Positions 12,445-24,955 of a DNA stretch of 64,000 bases are shown piece after piece. How positions within the stretch are numbered: the stretch's first letter is position 1; the number at the start of each line of letters is the position of its first letter. The DNA comes from Trematomus loennbergii. Lineage: Eukaryota; Chordata; Actinopteri; Perciformes; Nototheniidae. A program made the position numbers and the translations under genes. The notes under the pieces were generated by a model, which was not told where the DNA came from, made no database searches, and saw only the letters and a list, made by a program, of their open reading frames with translations. The DNA lies in contig JAAOOA010000470.1 of the NCBI GenBank assembly GCA_012861695.1, positions 117,501 through 181,500 on the forward strand. Direction: 5' to 3'.

Positions 12445-13769
12445 AGAGGCCCTATTCTGCTGTTTGGGGTTTTCACTTCCCTGTAGTGTCTTATAGTTTG
12501 TGCATGTAAATGGTCTGCAAAGGCTACAATGCCTGTGTTCCCTCCATTGAACTCCTTTGTTTACTTCAGGAACATAGTGACATCACTATGGAACACGTTC
12601 ACTTCTATTGGCTAGCACTCCAACACATTGTACGTGATAGGCTAAGGGGCGGGACATCTCTAAGCAGTTGACCAATCACAACAGAGCCGGCCAGCTAACC
12701 AATCAGAGCAGACTGGGCTCTGGTTTCAGACAGAGGGTGAAAAGAGGTGCTGCAGCACAGGCAGTATGAGAAACATAAAGAGCTTTTTGAACATTAAGCA
12801 TGGAGACATGTCACAGTAGAGACACTACATACTGATATACACCTGAACATCAGCAGGAGAGGACTCTTTAAAGTAGAGACACTACATACTGATATCACCT
12901 GAACATCAGCAGGAGAGGACTCTTTAAAGTAGAGACTTACATACTGATATACACCTGAACATCAGCAGGAGAGGACTCTTTAAAGTAGAGACACTACATA
13001 CTGATATACACCTGAACATCAGCAGGAGAGGACTCTTTAAGTAGAGACCTACATACTGATATACACCTGAACATCAGCATGAGAGGACTCTTTAAAGTAG
13101 AGACACTACATACTGATATACACCTGAACATCAGCAGGAGAGGACTCTTTAAAGTAGAGACACTACATACTGATATACACCTGCACATCAGCAGGAGAGG
13201 ACTCTTTAAAGTAGAGACACTACATACTGATATACACCTGAACATCAGCAGGAGAGGACTCTTTAAGTAGAGACACTACATACTGATATACACCTGACAT
13301 CAGCAGGAGAGGACCTTTAAAGTAGAGACACTACATACTGATATACACCTGCACATCAGCAGGAGAGGACTCTTTAAAGTAGAGACACTACATACTGATA
13401 TACACCTGACATCAGCAGGAGAGGACTCTTTAAAGTAGAGACACTACATACTGATATACACCTGAACATCAGCAGAGAGGACTCTTTAAAGTAGAGACAC
13501 TACATACTGATATACACCTGAACATCAGCAGGAGAGGACTCTTTAAAGTAGAGACACTACATACTGATATACACCTGAACATCAGCAGGAGAGGACTCTT
13601 TAAAGTAGAGACACTACATACTGATATACACCTGAACATCAGCAGGAGAGGACTCTTTAAAGTAGAGACACTACATACTGATATACACCTGAACATCAGC
13701 AGGAGAGGACTCTTTAAAGTAGAGACACTACATACTGATATGAACCTGAATGAGCATCATATGTCCTCT
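12445..13769. mobile_element. TTAA-flanked MITE carrying minisatellite array 2
   Basis: TTAA lies at 12441-12444 and 13770-13773. The ends AGAGGCCCTATTCTGCT and (inverted) AGAGGACATATGATGCT are imperfect terminal inverted repeats. The left 370 bp is unique element sequence also found reversed at 40936-41178; the right part is the 57-bp array. No transposase is encoded. TTAA targets suggest piggyBac-type mobilisation. Confidence 0.75.
12815..13741 (+). repeat. 57-bp minisatellite array 2 (about 16 copies)
   Basis: Same unit and strand as the array at 8545, inside a TTAA element. Several copies lack one to three bases (for example near 12935, 13040, 13300 and 13410), so open frames here are short. 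Confidence 0.95.
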
Positions 13770-13773
13770 TTAA

Positions 13774-15857
13774 TTTCTGCTCTTGTCTGTAGTCAAAAGG
13801 GTGCTTAGTCCCTGCTTTGAGACTCTTATTTAAGCATTTTTATACACTTTAAATTTGTGTGAAAACATTAAGCTGCGTTCCTGCAGATCTGCCACCTCTT
13901 AGTAGACTAATTTGTCATTTTCAGTTAAACAAGATTAATTTAGCAGATTATAGATTTTACGAATGTTTTTTTCACGCTGATTCATTTATTTCAAAAGCAC
14001 ATCTCTGATAAACACAAGCAATATGCAAACACAAGATTTTAAGATGTGCTTTTGCTCGACTCTTTGCAGGAAAGCCCAGTGTTGTTAATTTATGTATTGA
14101 CAATATCACATCGGTTAGATAAACAATAATTTCTTAAGTCGAGGACAGACACTTGTAGAAAACCGACACCCTTTAATCATATTAACCACGTTTAATATTT
14201 CACAATTTTATTTACAGAACTTAAAAAATGTCATTTACAGTGTTTGAAACAGATGAAAATGACCAGCCACTGAGGAACAGAAAACATATTTACATGGAGT
14301 GCGAAGAGCCCATTAGCGCCACACCGTCTCATTAAAACAGAAGATAATGTCGAAAATGTGAAGAGCGATAATGAGCCAGGAAAGAAATACCAGCCGGATG
14401 CACAGGATATCTCCAATATCTCCAACACGGGAAACCACATTTATAGCTGCAGTGTGCTAGTGCAACACGTTCGTTTCATTATGTGCAATCAGAGAAATAG
14501 AGATCATTATCTTTGCATTTCCAAAAAATCATGTAGCAGTAAGTGATGACAGGAAATTGAGTAGTTGTTCCCCTGCATGTCTTTTTACCAGTTCCAGTTT
14601 TCAACTCTTATTTATAAAGTTGACATTTGAAAGCCAGGGTGTCATTTAATATAATCCTTAAAAAGGGACAGTTCAGCTTTGTTTTATGTGTGAGGTACTT
14701 ATCCACAAATATAACCTCAAAAAACGAACCTATTAAAGACTCACTGAAATAATAATGATCAGACACCAGACAAATGAGAAAGTATTTCAGGTCTACTGCA
14801 GCGTCGGATCGGTTTGAGTTTTTGTGTGACCTTTGTGTATTTTAACTAACCCTTTTAAACACCACGTCACACAATAAGTGCTCAAAATTAGCACCAGTAG
14901 ATTTGCTGCACTCATCAGCTACTTCAGTTATTGAGTAGCCATTCAGTTCCCTGTCAGTAAATGGCTGTTTTGTAAGGTGGAGGATTGAGATATCTGAAAT
15001 ATAGCGCACATTTAACGGATAGTGATTATTTTAGGTATTCATTTTCGTTCTTCTACTCCTGCGTAATGCCTTCTACTGAATAAGCACCTCATACAACCCC
15101 ACAAAAGAAATCTGCACTATCCCTTTAAGACGAATAAATTACAAACGCTTTGTTACAGTTGTGTCCTGACTCAATGTAGGGAAATGTTACGTCTGTCGTC
15201 CATAAAGAAAAAAACAAATTCCCTTCTGTGTATTCATGCTTTCCCTCAGCACATAATTACCTTTTGTTTCTGGTGTCCCCATTAAAAGCTCTGCAGCCAT
15301 GGTTACCACTTGACCCCCCCCCATTGACACATTATCTTTGCAACAAGGGGGTAGTAACACACTGCTCTGTAGTGTGTGTGTGTGTGTGTGTGTGTGTTGT
15401 GTAGGCGCATGTATCTGTGTGTGGATTTTTATATTTGCAAAAATATGTGTGCATGAAAGAGAATAAGTGTGTGAGCAGTGATAACCGTGTGTGTGTGGTG
15501 TGTGTGTGTGTGTGTGTGTGTGAAAGCCCCGCTCCACAGGAAACCTATCAATACATCAGCAGTGAAGTCACACCAACGGACAGACTTCAGATACTGAGCG
15601 TCTCCTCGTTCATCAGATCCATCAGCGGAGCGTTCGACAGGAGAGTGATGGAGACGGATCTGATGTGTGTGTGCGTGTGTGGTGTGTGGGTGGAGTCGTG
15701 GCTGGTGTGAAGAGGAAAACACTTCCTGCCGGTTAGCAGATGGGATGAGGACGTGTTGCGCAGCGAACACAGATCTTCAGAGAGTGAAGAGAGACCAGAT
15801 CTTCAGTCTTCAGAGAGTGAAGAGGGCACCGAGCGTCCGAACGTTTTCTCCAGAGCT
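13774..15857. other. Region downstream of tm2d3; no gene seen
   Basis: This probably includes the tm2d3 3' UTR, but no clear poly(A) signal decides its end. It holds (GT)n tracts at 15373-15398 and 15488-15522. Small open frames over the GT tracts are artefacts. Confidence 0.5.
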
Positions 15858-16773
15858 TCAGATGTAAAGAGACCGTCGGGGGTCCAACGTATCCGACTCC
15901 GATCAGAAGCACGTCGATCAAAGTCCAGATGCCGAGGCCACCGAAACTGAACAGCTTCCCCAGCCCCTCTCTCCACTGACCCAGATAGAAGCGATCAGCC
16001 CAAATCCACCGAGCGTGATGCTGCAGAGACACGGAGGAAACACAATCTACGTCAGAGATGCTATGAGGGCGCACACACTGGTTAACATTTGTTTGTAGGA
16101 CATTTCCAGCATCTAGATGGTCGAACTGTGATACGAGTGGCAGGGTTAGGGTTAGTGATGATAATGATTATTCTCTTGAGTAGTTTATCAAATGAGAAAA
16201 ATGTTGAGTTTTCACGGGAGGAAACACACAATCTACGTCAGTTTCATCCCACAGACTGCTAAACACCTGAGCTCTGTAAAGTGCCTCCATAAGCATTCAT
16301 CTGTTGTCATTTTACTATTTATTTATCACTGTAATAAACAGTATTTATATTTGATCTTACTGCACAATATTTAACCCTCCTATTGTCTTCGTTTCCCCCC
16401 CCCCTTACTTTGGTGTTCGCGGTCAAATGTGACCGGTCCTGTTTTAACTGCTATTACATTAACACAAAAAACCATTAATCATCACCAAATGTCATTGAAC
16501 ACCCTTTCAAACTGTACATATTGTATCAGACTACTGGTATACATGAACAACTGCAGTAATATACAAAGAATAGACACGGAACATGTATTGCGTGTGCCAG
16601 GTGTGATCCATGTGGGGGGATGGGCACATAAGAGCGGGAAATGTATCAAATTGTTCTGTGTGTGTTTGTGTGTGTTGTGTGTGCCAGGTGTAATTCTAGA
16701 TGTGGTGTCCCTTATGTGCCAATCCCCCCATGCGAATCACACCTGGCACACACAAAGAACGTGTGTGTGGTGT

Positions 16774-16836
<63 letters not shown>

Positions 16837-19800
16837 TGGTGTGTGTGTGTGTGTGTTTTATCTGATCCTGATGGTTACTAATTCCTTTTCTTTATGGCGG
16901 TCATTTTTGACCGGGAACACCATGGGTGTTACAAAGTTGACTAAATCATCCAAAACTCAATGAAAGTGGTGATCAGCTATTTCTTATGTTCTAATGTCTA
17001 CTGTGAAGGATATCATAAAGCCTTAATGCAATCGAATGTAAAACAAAAAGTTATGATTGATGAAAGTAGTAAATCGGTCAGATTTGACCCGAAGACAACA
17101 GGAGGGTTAAAAGTTACATTTGTTCTTGTATATTCTATTATGTGTATATAGACTTCTTGTATTTTATTCTTTTTGAATGTATTGTATATGTCTTATATGA
17201 CTATGTTGCATTGTTGGAGGAGCTCGGACATAAGATTTGGATTGTCATTTATACACTGTCTGTAGCTTATGTGCATATGACAATAAAACCTTGAAGACAT
17301 GTTGTACATTTCCAGCATCTAAGATGGTCGAACTGTGATATGAGTGGCAGTCAGAGCTGCAACTAATGATTATTCTCTTAATTAGTTTATCAAATGTCAG
17401 AAAATTGAGTAAAATGTCCATATGGGTTTTCAAAGTCCAATGTGTAGTTTTACATTTCTTGTTTTGTCAGAAGAAATCCTAAAGAAATGTAGTTTAATAT
17501 CAAATAAAACGGAGAAAAGCAGAACATCTCCATATTTGAGAGGCTAAAACATTTCTGTCATTTTTGCATGATTCATAAATTGCAAAGTTAAACGTTATCA
17601 AAACAGTTGATGCACATGTAGATGCAACATAGATCAACTAATCAATTAGTTCACTTATTGTCGCAGCTCTCGTAGCAGTTGGTTTACCTGAGTGCTAATG
17701 ATGTGGACCACTTGTATCCCCCGGTCCAGTTACAATACAAACGTTTCTGAAAACTTCTCCTACCTGCAAGAGAAAAATAGATTTAGTGGACATGGTGTGC
17801 AAAACATAAACTCCAACTAATAAAAACAATACTTTAATACTAGAGGAAAAAACTAATAATCATACGTGGAAACATTTCTATTAACATGGAAAGATATGAA
17901 GAGAAAGAACATTTTGGTTTGAGGGAAAAGGGTCATTTGGGGAATTTGAACTGGGTCACTCAAACAGAGCAATTAAAGTATTCTGATTGATTCTGATTTC
18001 TTAAATTAACCAATTCCCTAACCAAACTACACAACCATTTGTCTGGTCTGATGTTTGTCCAGCAACATTAAGATGGCTTACACTCTGAAAGCTGCTATGA
18101 GCACATCACGACTTAACATACCATGCTTCTTTTCCCTTTTTATCAATGAGTTCGGTTTCTTTTATTATTACTGCACATATTTTATTCCATAGGAGAGTAA
18201 CACATGCGTCACTTCCGGGCAAAAATGACGGCTCCGCCCACTTTTGGGGGAAAACAGAGCTGTCATTTGAATGGCGGTCAATTCAAATTCTGACGTTTTT
18301 GCCAATCCGATCAGAAATGTAAGAAAACCGTGGATTTGTGGATCTTCAAAGCCCGATTACAATGGCCAGTCAGGCAACAATTACATTAAATCATTTCATT
18401 TCAAACCTTTATTTATCCAGGTGTATCCCATTGAGATCATTGATCTCTTTTTCAAGGGAGACCTGCTCAAGTAGGTTCCACAAATCATTGGAAATCGACG
18501 AGCGGGCTCGATATATGGTTGATATATGGCACTGTAGCTATGCACGAATGACAATAAAAGCCTTGAATCTTGAAACAGCAGAGCGTTTTATCTCCGTACC
18601 CAAACAGTGCACGTGGTCCAGCACTTCACAGGTGGCGTTGTAGCGCCGGCGCGGGCAGGACACCGTCATGCAGTTGGTGGAGTTGAAGCAGCGGTACTGA
18701 GACGGGTCCAACTGCCAGCAGAACCGACAGCTGATGGAGAGAGAGAAGCTCGTCTGCTGCTGCCCCGACTCCCCTGAGAGGAACATACAGAAACACATCA
18801 GGTACCAAAACACAGATATTCACAAGTTTGATTATTTTCATTGAACTAAGGATTTAAACGTCCCATATCATACTGTTTTTCATCAATATATTATAGGTCT
18901 CAGATATATACAAAACCTGTCTCTGAAGTGTTTGGCTCCAAACACCAAACAGATCATTGCAGCATCCCATAATCCCCTCTGTTTCAGCCCTGTTTCAAAA
19001 GTGCTGATTCTCTGTCTGTTACAACTCAACTCCTGAACAACAACAAAAAGCCTGTGTTTTATCCAGTTTGTACACGACGATGGAGAAACTGAACAAGCAG
19101 CAGCGGTCCACTGAAGAGACCAGCTACCTACTGGAAGCTGGAGCACAATCGGCCATTGTTGTTATTGTCGGTGTGAGCTGTGAGGGGTTTCCGCGCGGTT
19201 TGGCTTTATGAAGCAGGCACGCAAACGGTTACGTTATGACGCAAACGATGACGCAATGACGCAGCACCAGTCGGACTCTGGGCGGTGTGAAAAGAGCCGG
19301 AGCTAAACCGAAGAACCAGTTCTGAACCTGAAAAGCTCTAGCACGGAGCTAGAAGGGGAAAAGCCTTGGTGTGAAAGGGGTATGAGAGACATTTGGTTAC
19401 AAAGAACACAATGGTGCTCTAGGAGGAGATTCAGGTGAAGGTGGGGGGGGGGGGGGGGGTTACCTTGGTTGCTGATTGGCTAATGGTTACACAAGCAACA
19501 CATCGTTATGACATCATAAAGTGTCCAAAATCTGATCAGCTCATTTTCAGACAGGTTTTTATATAAATGGATCAGGACAAAAAGAGAGAGAATCTTTGTT
19601 CCTGAAACTTTCAGAGTCTCTTTACACAGAGGGGGGGACACATGTTGATGTAGAAGAGACATGAAGAAGAGGGGACACATGGTGATGAAGAAGAGACATG
19701 AAGAAGAGGGGACACATGTGATGTAGAAGAGACATGAAGAGTGGATTTTGCACATAGGTGACCTTTAAAGTCATGTTTTATTTATACTAATACTGTACAC

Positions 19801-22800
19801 TGTTTATATTCTACTAAATTACAGAACCATTTGTCTTCGGGCCTTTTGTGAAGCATCATTAAGATAACTTCCACTTTCAAAGCCGCTACGAACACATCAA
19901 GACTCAACATGCTTCACTTCCCTTTGAATCAATGAACTTGAGTAATAATAAATAACTTTCTGAGTAAACACTTCTCTCCCCTCTCTCTCCCTCTATACAA
20001 CAAAGGTATATTACAAGATGAAGTGCTACTTACTATACAGTGAACTCCTTTCCTGGGTCTGCAAGTGAAGGAAGTAGCTTTTGCGTAGGTGCAGTTGTGT
20101 TGGAAGTTGCAGAGCATGCAGTCAGCTGGCAGGCGCTGACACAAACCCCCGCTGGGACACACGGAGGTGTAGCTCTCCTCATCTGATGGAGAAACTGCAC
20201 AACAGGAAGCAGAAGGTTGAAGGAGTGTCAGCAAGAATAATCAAAGTAATGTAACACAGATTTAAAGGTCACCTATTATGCGAAATCCACTTGTTCATGT
20301 CTCTTCTACATCAACATGTGTCCCCTCTGTGTAAAGACTCTGAAAGTTTCAGGAAAAGATTCTCTCTCTTTTTGTCCTGATCCATTTCTATAAAAACCTG
20401 TCTGAAAATGAGCTGATCAGATTTTGGCCACTTTATGATGTCATAACGATGTTTTGGCTTGTGTAACCATTAGCCAATCACCAACCAAGGTACCCCCCCC
20501 CACCTTATCACCTGAGTCTCCTCTTAGAGCACCATTGTGTTCTTTTTAACCAAATATCTCTCAGAGGGGCGTGGGGAGGGCTCCTTATTTTCATCTAAAG
20601 TAACAGACAGAGAATCAGCATTTTTTAAACAGGGCTGAAACAGAGGGGATTATGGGATGCTGCAATGATCTGTTTGGTGTTTGGAGCCAAACACTTCAGA
20701 TACATGTTTTGTATATATCTGAGACCTGTAATATATTGATGAAAAACAGTATAATAGGAGACCTTTAATGTTATGACTTCATGTCTGGGATCATGACTGG
20801 GTGGGGCAATGCAGTGGTAAACAAAACACTCTAAAAACACATCTAGAAAATAAGGCAGTGGGAGGTAAGTTACTAACACTGAGCAAGGCCAATCACTGAT
20901 TACTCCATTAAAGCTGTCTGGAGATCAGCACAACAACAACAAAAAGTAATTCGCTCTTCATGTATTTAAAAGTTGAACAATTATTACTGATATAGCTTCT
21001 GTACTGGGATGGACATGTTTCCCCTATTTTCTGACAATCTTCAGAACATTTCATCGATTTATCGAGAAAATATCCTGCAAATGATACATATTGATGTTGT
21101 TAGTTGCAGCCCCAGCAGTTTAGAATATCAGAATCTTTGGGGGAAATCCCTTATTATTCTGTAGCACCCTTCTAATGTAGGGAAATGCACTAAGAGTCTT
21201 GTATGTATGTTTTTAAATCATCCTACTACCTACTACTCTCAATACTGCTGTATTTCTTTGTAGGTATATGCATTTGAGAGAAATAATCAATATATTGTGC
21301 CGGGACTTTAAGGGAATTTACTGTAGCAGCGTTTTCCACGGACCGGATGTTGGCGACACCTTGGAGTTACGGTTTCAGATTGTTATTGTTTTTAGCCTCA
21401 CAGTAGCATGTAGCTCATAGTATATTGTGTATGTGAATATGTGTATGTGAACTCTCACTCATCGACGCTGCATTCCTCCTATTAATAAGTGTTTAATGAC
21501 CAACAAACAGCAGATTAATTGTATATTAAAATACCATAAGGGATACGCTACAGCTACGTCATCAGAGGCTACAGAAGAAGACCCGCCCCCGTCGACGTCA
21601 GCCAATGGATGAAGACTAAATACGATATAAATACGATGTTATTGAGATAAACGTTCTCTTTCATTCATTCTACCAGACAGCTAACTGCTTGAAGTGGACT
21701 GTGGGCCAGTATTGTTAAATAAACCTCAGTTACAGGTCATATTCATCATTATTTATGTTATCTCTAAGTGTTTACCAGAGGCTGCAGCAGGCACCACTGG
21801 GCTGGTGATGACAGGTGCATGGGACTCTCTGGGGTACGGAGGCTCCTTACTCACATGAGGAGAGCTCAGATACCCTGAGAAGCACACAGACAGACAATAA
21901 AGAACATAAACAACCACAATTCTACTTATCCTTCAGATTAAACCAAGGTTATGAACTCACTGCTCCATAGCTTCTTAAGTTTCTCATGTTCTACAATCCA
22001 GAACAATACCCACAACAGCTACTTTGCACAATTATGATGTGTACATGTACTCCGATGTCACTATGTTTCTGTGAGTTTTCAGTATTTTCTTTATATTGTG
22101 AATTATTTAGATACTCTAGTGATGTATGTCTTTTCTACTGTGAATATGTAAACCTTTGGTGTTAAGGACATTTATTTGTTTATTATATTTCTATCTTATT
22201 CTATATTTTACACATCTTTAGCTCACGTGCGATACTTGACAACACTGCTGCTGTGACAAAAAGTATTTATCTATCCATATTTTGGGCTGACTGTGTAACT
22301 AATGACCACTAACTTTTGCTGCATTGGCGTGTTACAAAACAAGCAGGCTATGTTTAAATATAAATAAGAAGTATAGTATACGCTGAAGCAATTTATACTG
22401 CATGACTATATTTTAATAAAACATTAAAGCTAAGATAGTTACAGTTCCTTCACCGATGCGTTAACTGACTAGGGACACTTCTTGAAATTAGCAGGGGGAC
22501 AGTCAACTGTTAGCTCTCATATATTATGATTTAAACACTATGTTAATCACGATCATGTCTATTTTATTAGATACACGTCTGTTAAATCCGCGCTACTCAC
22601 TCTATCCAATGTTTTCATCGCTAACCCTAGGTGATCTAGCTATAGCTCAACCCACCCTGAAAGTGATCCGTTAGATGAAGCCGATTTTACGAATGTCCGT
22701 TGTGGTCAATCGGTGGTACTACAGCTTCCCTGACGTCGTTGTGTAAATCAGCGTGTATTTCTTTTTTAGCTGAATAAACTACCCAGCACGAACAGTTTTA

Positions 22801-23532
22801 TGGACATTATAGGGTCTAAAATGTTTAAAAGGCGCTAAAATCCAGAGTTATTTGCTCTCCATTAATTTCACTGAGCCAAGAGCAGGGGGGAAGGAGGCGG
22901 GGCTTAATAAACACTCTACTGCGCATGCTCAATGGGCCCACAAACGGGTACTTTCTGAATCTACATTCGCTGTTTTAGGCTTCATGTGCTACAGAGTAAC
23001 TTTTTATTATATTATTATTATATATCTTAATTGAACAAGGGCCATGCATACAAATGAATTAGTCTCAACAAGAGAAGAGATGCTATATGCCAGATTATAG
23101 CTAAAAGCTGATTTCCATCTGCAGTCCCTGGGCAGGTACACACACATAATAATCAACAAACATGAAATACAAATCCTAATACCCATCACACCTACCAAAA
23201 CAACAGATGTATAACATAGAAATACTGGTACATTTGTGTATGTAATATAATTTCACAATTAATTTAACATCTCAAATTAAACCAGGAATGAACTCTCATA
23301 GGAATGAACGGGATCTCGCAGGCTAACCAGCTAATGCTAACTCATTGGGAGGAAGCTAACGTTAGTAGGATAACGATAAATGTAATCTAGTCAGAGCTGG
23401 TTTGATTAAGTAACTGTTCCACATACCGTTAACACTCTGTAAGATCAGGTCTGTAAACAAAACGAAGATGATCCCGTAGGTTTTAAAGCAGCGTCCTCGG
23501 TCCGGTCTCCAGATCTGACAGAAAGGAGCCAT
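15858..23532 (-). CDS. tm2d3: TM2 domain-containing protein 3
   Basis: TM2D3 is a small membrane protein with a signal peptide, a cysteine-rich luminal part and a two-helix TM2 domain; its fly orthologue, almondex, acts in Notch signalling. Six exons are read, from the 5' end: 23532-23427, 21874-21776, 20194-20034, 18773-18600, 17763-17688 and 16020-15858, all with GT/AG borders. Exon 1 gives MAPFCQIWRPDRG then a hydrophobic stretch (GIIFVLFTDLIL). Exon 3 has VCPSGGLCQRLPADC, exon 4 SCRFCWQL and NSTNCMTVSCPRRRY, exon 5 LYCNWTGGYKWST, and exon 6 the DRF-containing ADRFYLGQWREGLGKLFSFG and the second helix. About 260 residues are expected; human has 247. Four single-base losses at short C/G runs break the frame: 18771-18774, 15999-16001, 15878-15882 and 15873-15874. 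With them allowed for, the end reads GPPDGSLYI and stop, as in vertebrates. Confidence 0.93.
16375..17106. mobile_element. piggyBac-type MITE, copy 1 (tm2d3 intron 5)
   Basis: TTAA lies at 16371-16374 and 17107-17110. The termini are CCCTCCTATTGTCTTCG and its inverse CGAAGACAACAGGAGGG. A second inverted pair, GGTCAAATGTGACCGG on the left and AGATTTGACCCG on the right, lies just inside. The centre has an inner hairpin (the GTGCCAGGTGT...GGGCACATAAG segment, repeated inverted) followed by (GT)n. Related copies are at 53058 and 58795. Confidence 0.85.
18408..18560 (+). mobile_element. Retroelement 3'-end fragment
   Basis: The segment AACCTTTATTTATCCAGGTG through GAGATCATTGATCTCTTTTT resembles a widespread vertebrate LINE/SINE tail, and a second tail-like piece (GACAATAAAAGCCTTGAATC) follows close to the tm2d3 exon. 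Family assignment is uncertain. Confidence 0.4.
18854..19768. mobile_element. TTAA MITE, family B, copy 1, with an insertion
   Basis: TTAA occurs at both borders and the right terminus reads inward as TTAAAGGTCACCTATGTGC. The body matches 20262-20768 and 34835-35331 in reverse or direct order. About 345 bp near 19040-19386 are absent from the other copies and look like a separate insertion. Lies in tm2d3 intron 3. Confidence 0.7.
20262..20768. mobile_element. TTAA MITE, family B, copy 2
   Basis: TTAA borders, termini TTAAAGGTCACCTATTATGC and inverted TTAAAGGTCTCCTATTATAC, 507 bp, no coding capacity. Lies in tm2d3 intron 2. Confidence 0.8.
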
Positions 23533-23746
23533 TGTTGTAGCTAACAGAGATGCGTTCAGGGCATGTAGGAAAAACGACTGTGTACGATCCTACAGGCAAG
23601 GGATGAAGATGCAGCAGATTGGGACAGGCATTTCATAAATATTTAACCTGAAATGTTACCTTTTGTTTTTATAACTATTTTCTGAATGTCTTTATTATTT
23701 TTTTATTATTATTTTTAGTCTGTATATGTACCTATGTACCCCTGAC
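23533..23746 (-). promoter_or_regulatory. Presumed tm2d3 promoter/5' UTR region
   Basis: This lies directly upstream of the tm2d3 start codon. No TATA box or other decisive element was recognised. The call rests only on position. Confidence 0.35.
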
Positions 23747-24258
23747 AGTGGTGTAAAGTAACTAAGTACATTTACTCAAGTACAGTAAGTACAATTTTGA
23801 GTTACTTCATACTTCTACTCCACTACAATTCAGAGGTAAATGGTGTACTTTTACTCCACTACATGTATTTAATACCTTAAAGTTACTTTACAGATGTGGA
23901 TGAATGATGTGAAATCTAATCAAGTGTTAAATCAGACTTTAGTTCCACCTGGAGTAAATTCACAAGCTACCCTGCAGTATACAAAGTCATTCAAACTAGC
24001 TGCACCTTTACCAGCTTTGAGAACACTTTAATGATCAATCATTATAAAACATATCATATATATTATTCTGAAATGGACCAATCTGCACAATGACTACATT
24101 TACTGTCGCTACTTTAAGTATATTTTGATGATAATACTTTTCTACTTTTACTAGAGTAACCTTTTGAATGCAGGACTTTTACTGTAACAGAGTATTCCTA
24201 CACTCTGGTACTTCAACTTTTACTCAAGTACAAGATCGGAGTACCTTTACCACCTCTG
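23746..24258. mobile_element. Non-autonomous hAT-like element
   Basis: The element starts CAGTGGTGTAAAGTAACTAA and ends with the inverted form TTTACCACCTCTG. Flanking 8-mers ACCCCTGA and ACCCCTGG match at seven of eight positions, as expected for an old hAT target duplication. The interior is the common fish ACTTTTACTC-rich sequence. It sits between tars3 and tm2d3. Confidence 0.8.
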
Positions 24259-24600
24259 ACCCCTGGCCTGAAGTCAATGTTTTGCTAAAATGTTAGCTTA
24301 TAACTGCATTGCTGAAACTACATTTCCCATGCCATGTTCTCCTTTCTCTGAGCTTAATATCGTTCACCACATCCATAATCAAAGGTGGCCGCGCAAATGT
24401 ATGATATCTTAAAAACATAGTATATCATCAAAAACCCTAGTTTAGTGTGAAAAGACTGAAAGAAAAGAGTTTGAAGGCAACATTTAAAGCAGAAGATTTT
24501 CCAAATACTGCTATTTATCATAACATGTCATTATTCTGAAAGGAAACATTTATATTGTTGTGAAAATAAAGACAACAAAACAAACATTCAGTCATTTTAT

Positions 24601-24606
24601 TTTATT
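24601..24606 (-). promoter_or_regulatory. Candidate tars3 poly(A) signal
   Basis: AATAAA on the minus strand about 350 bp after the tars3 stop codon, with an overlapping second copy at 24596-24601. It would give a short 3' UTR ending before the hAT-like element. Confidence 0.45.
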
Positions 24607-24955
24607 TCCCTGCAGAGACAGACCTTTGTGGAAAATCAGTGCCAAATTCACAGATTCTTCATTATAGCAATCTTCACATTGTTTTGTTAAATTATCGAGC
24701 AACTTCCCTTCAGGAATAGACTTCCACATAGTAGAATACCAACACATCGTACACAAACGTGTCCTTTTCTACCCTTCACACATGATTAATGGGCAATTTA
24801 ATGTAGTTTCGAATCCCTTTTCATCACATTTGCTCACAGAAAATATTTCCTGTCTTATTACACTTTCTCTGCACCATTTTCACATGTGCCATCCCATGCC
24901 CCTCTCCACTAATAACTATAGTGGAGTTATGACAGTGTGTATGAGTGTGTGTGGA

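Noticed and set aside
16429..16963. 150-codon frame in tm2d3 intron 5
   Set aside because: It runs through the interior and (GT)n tract of a TTAA-flanked MITE.
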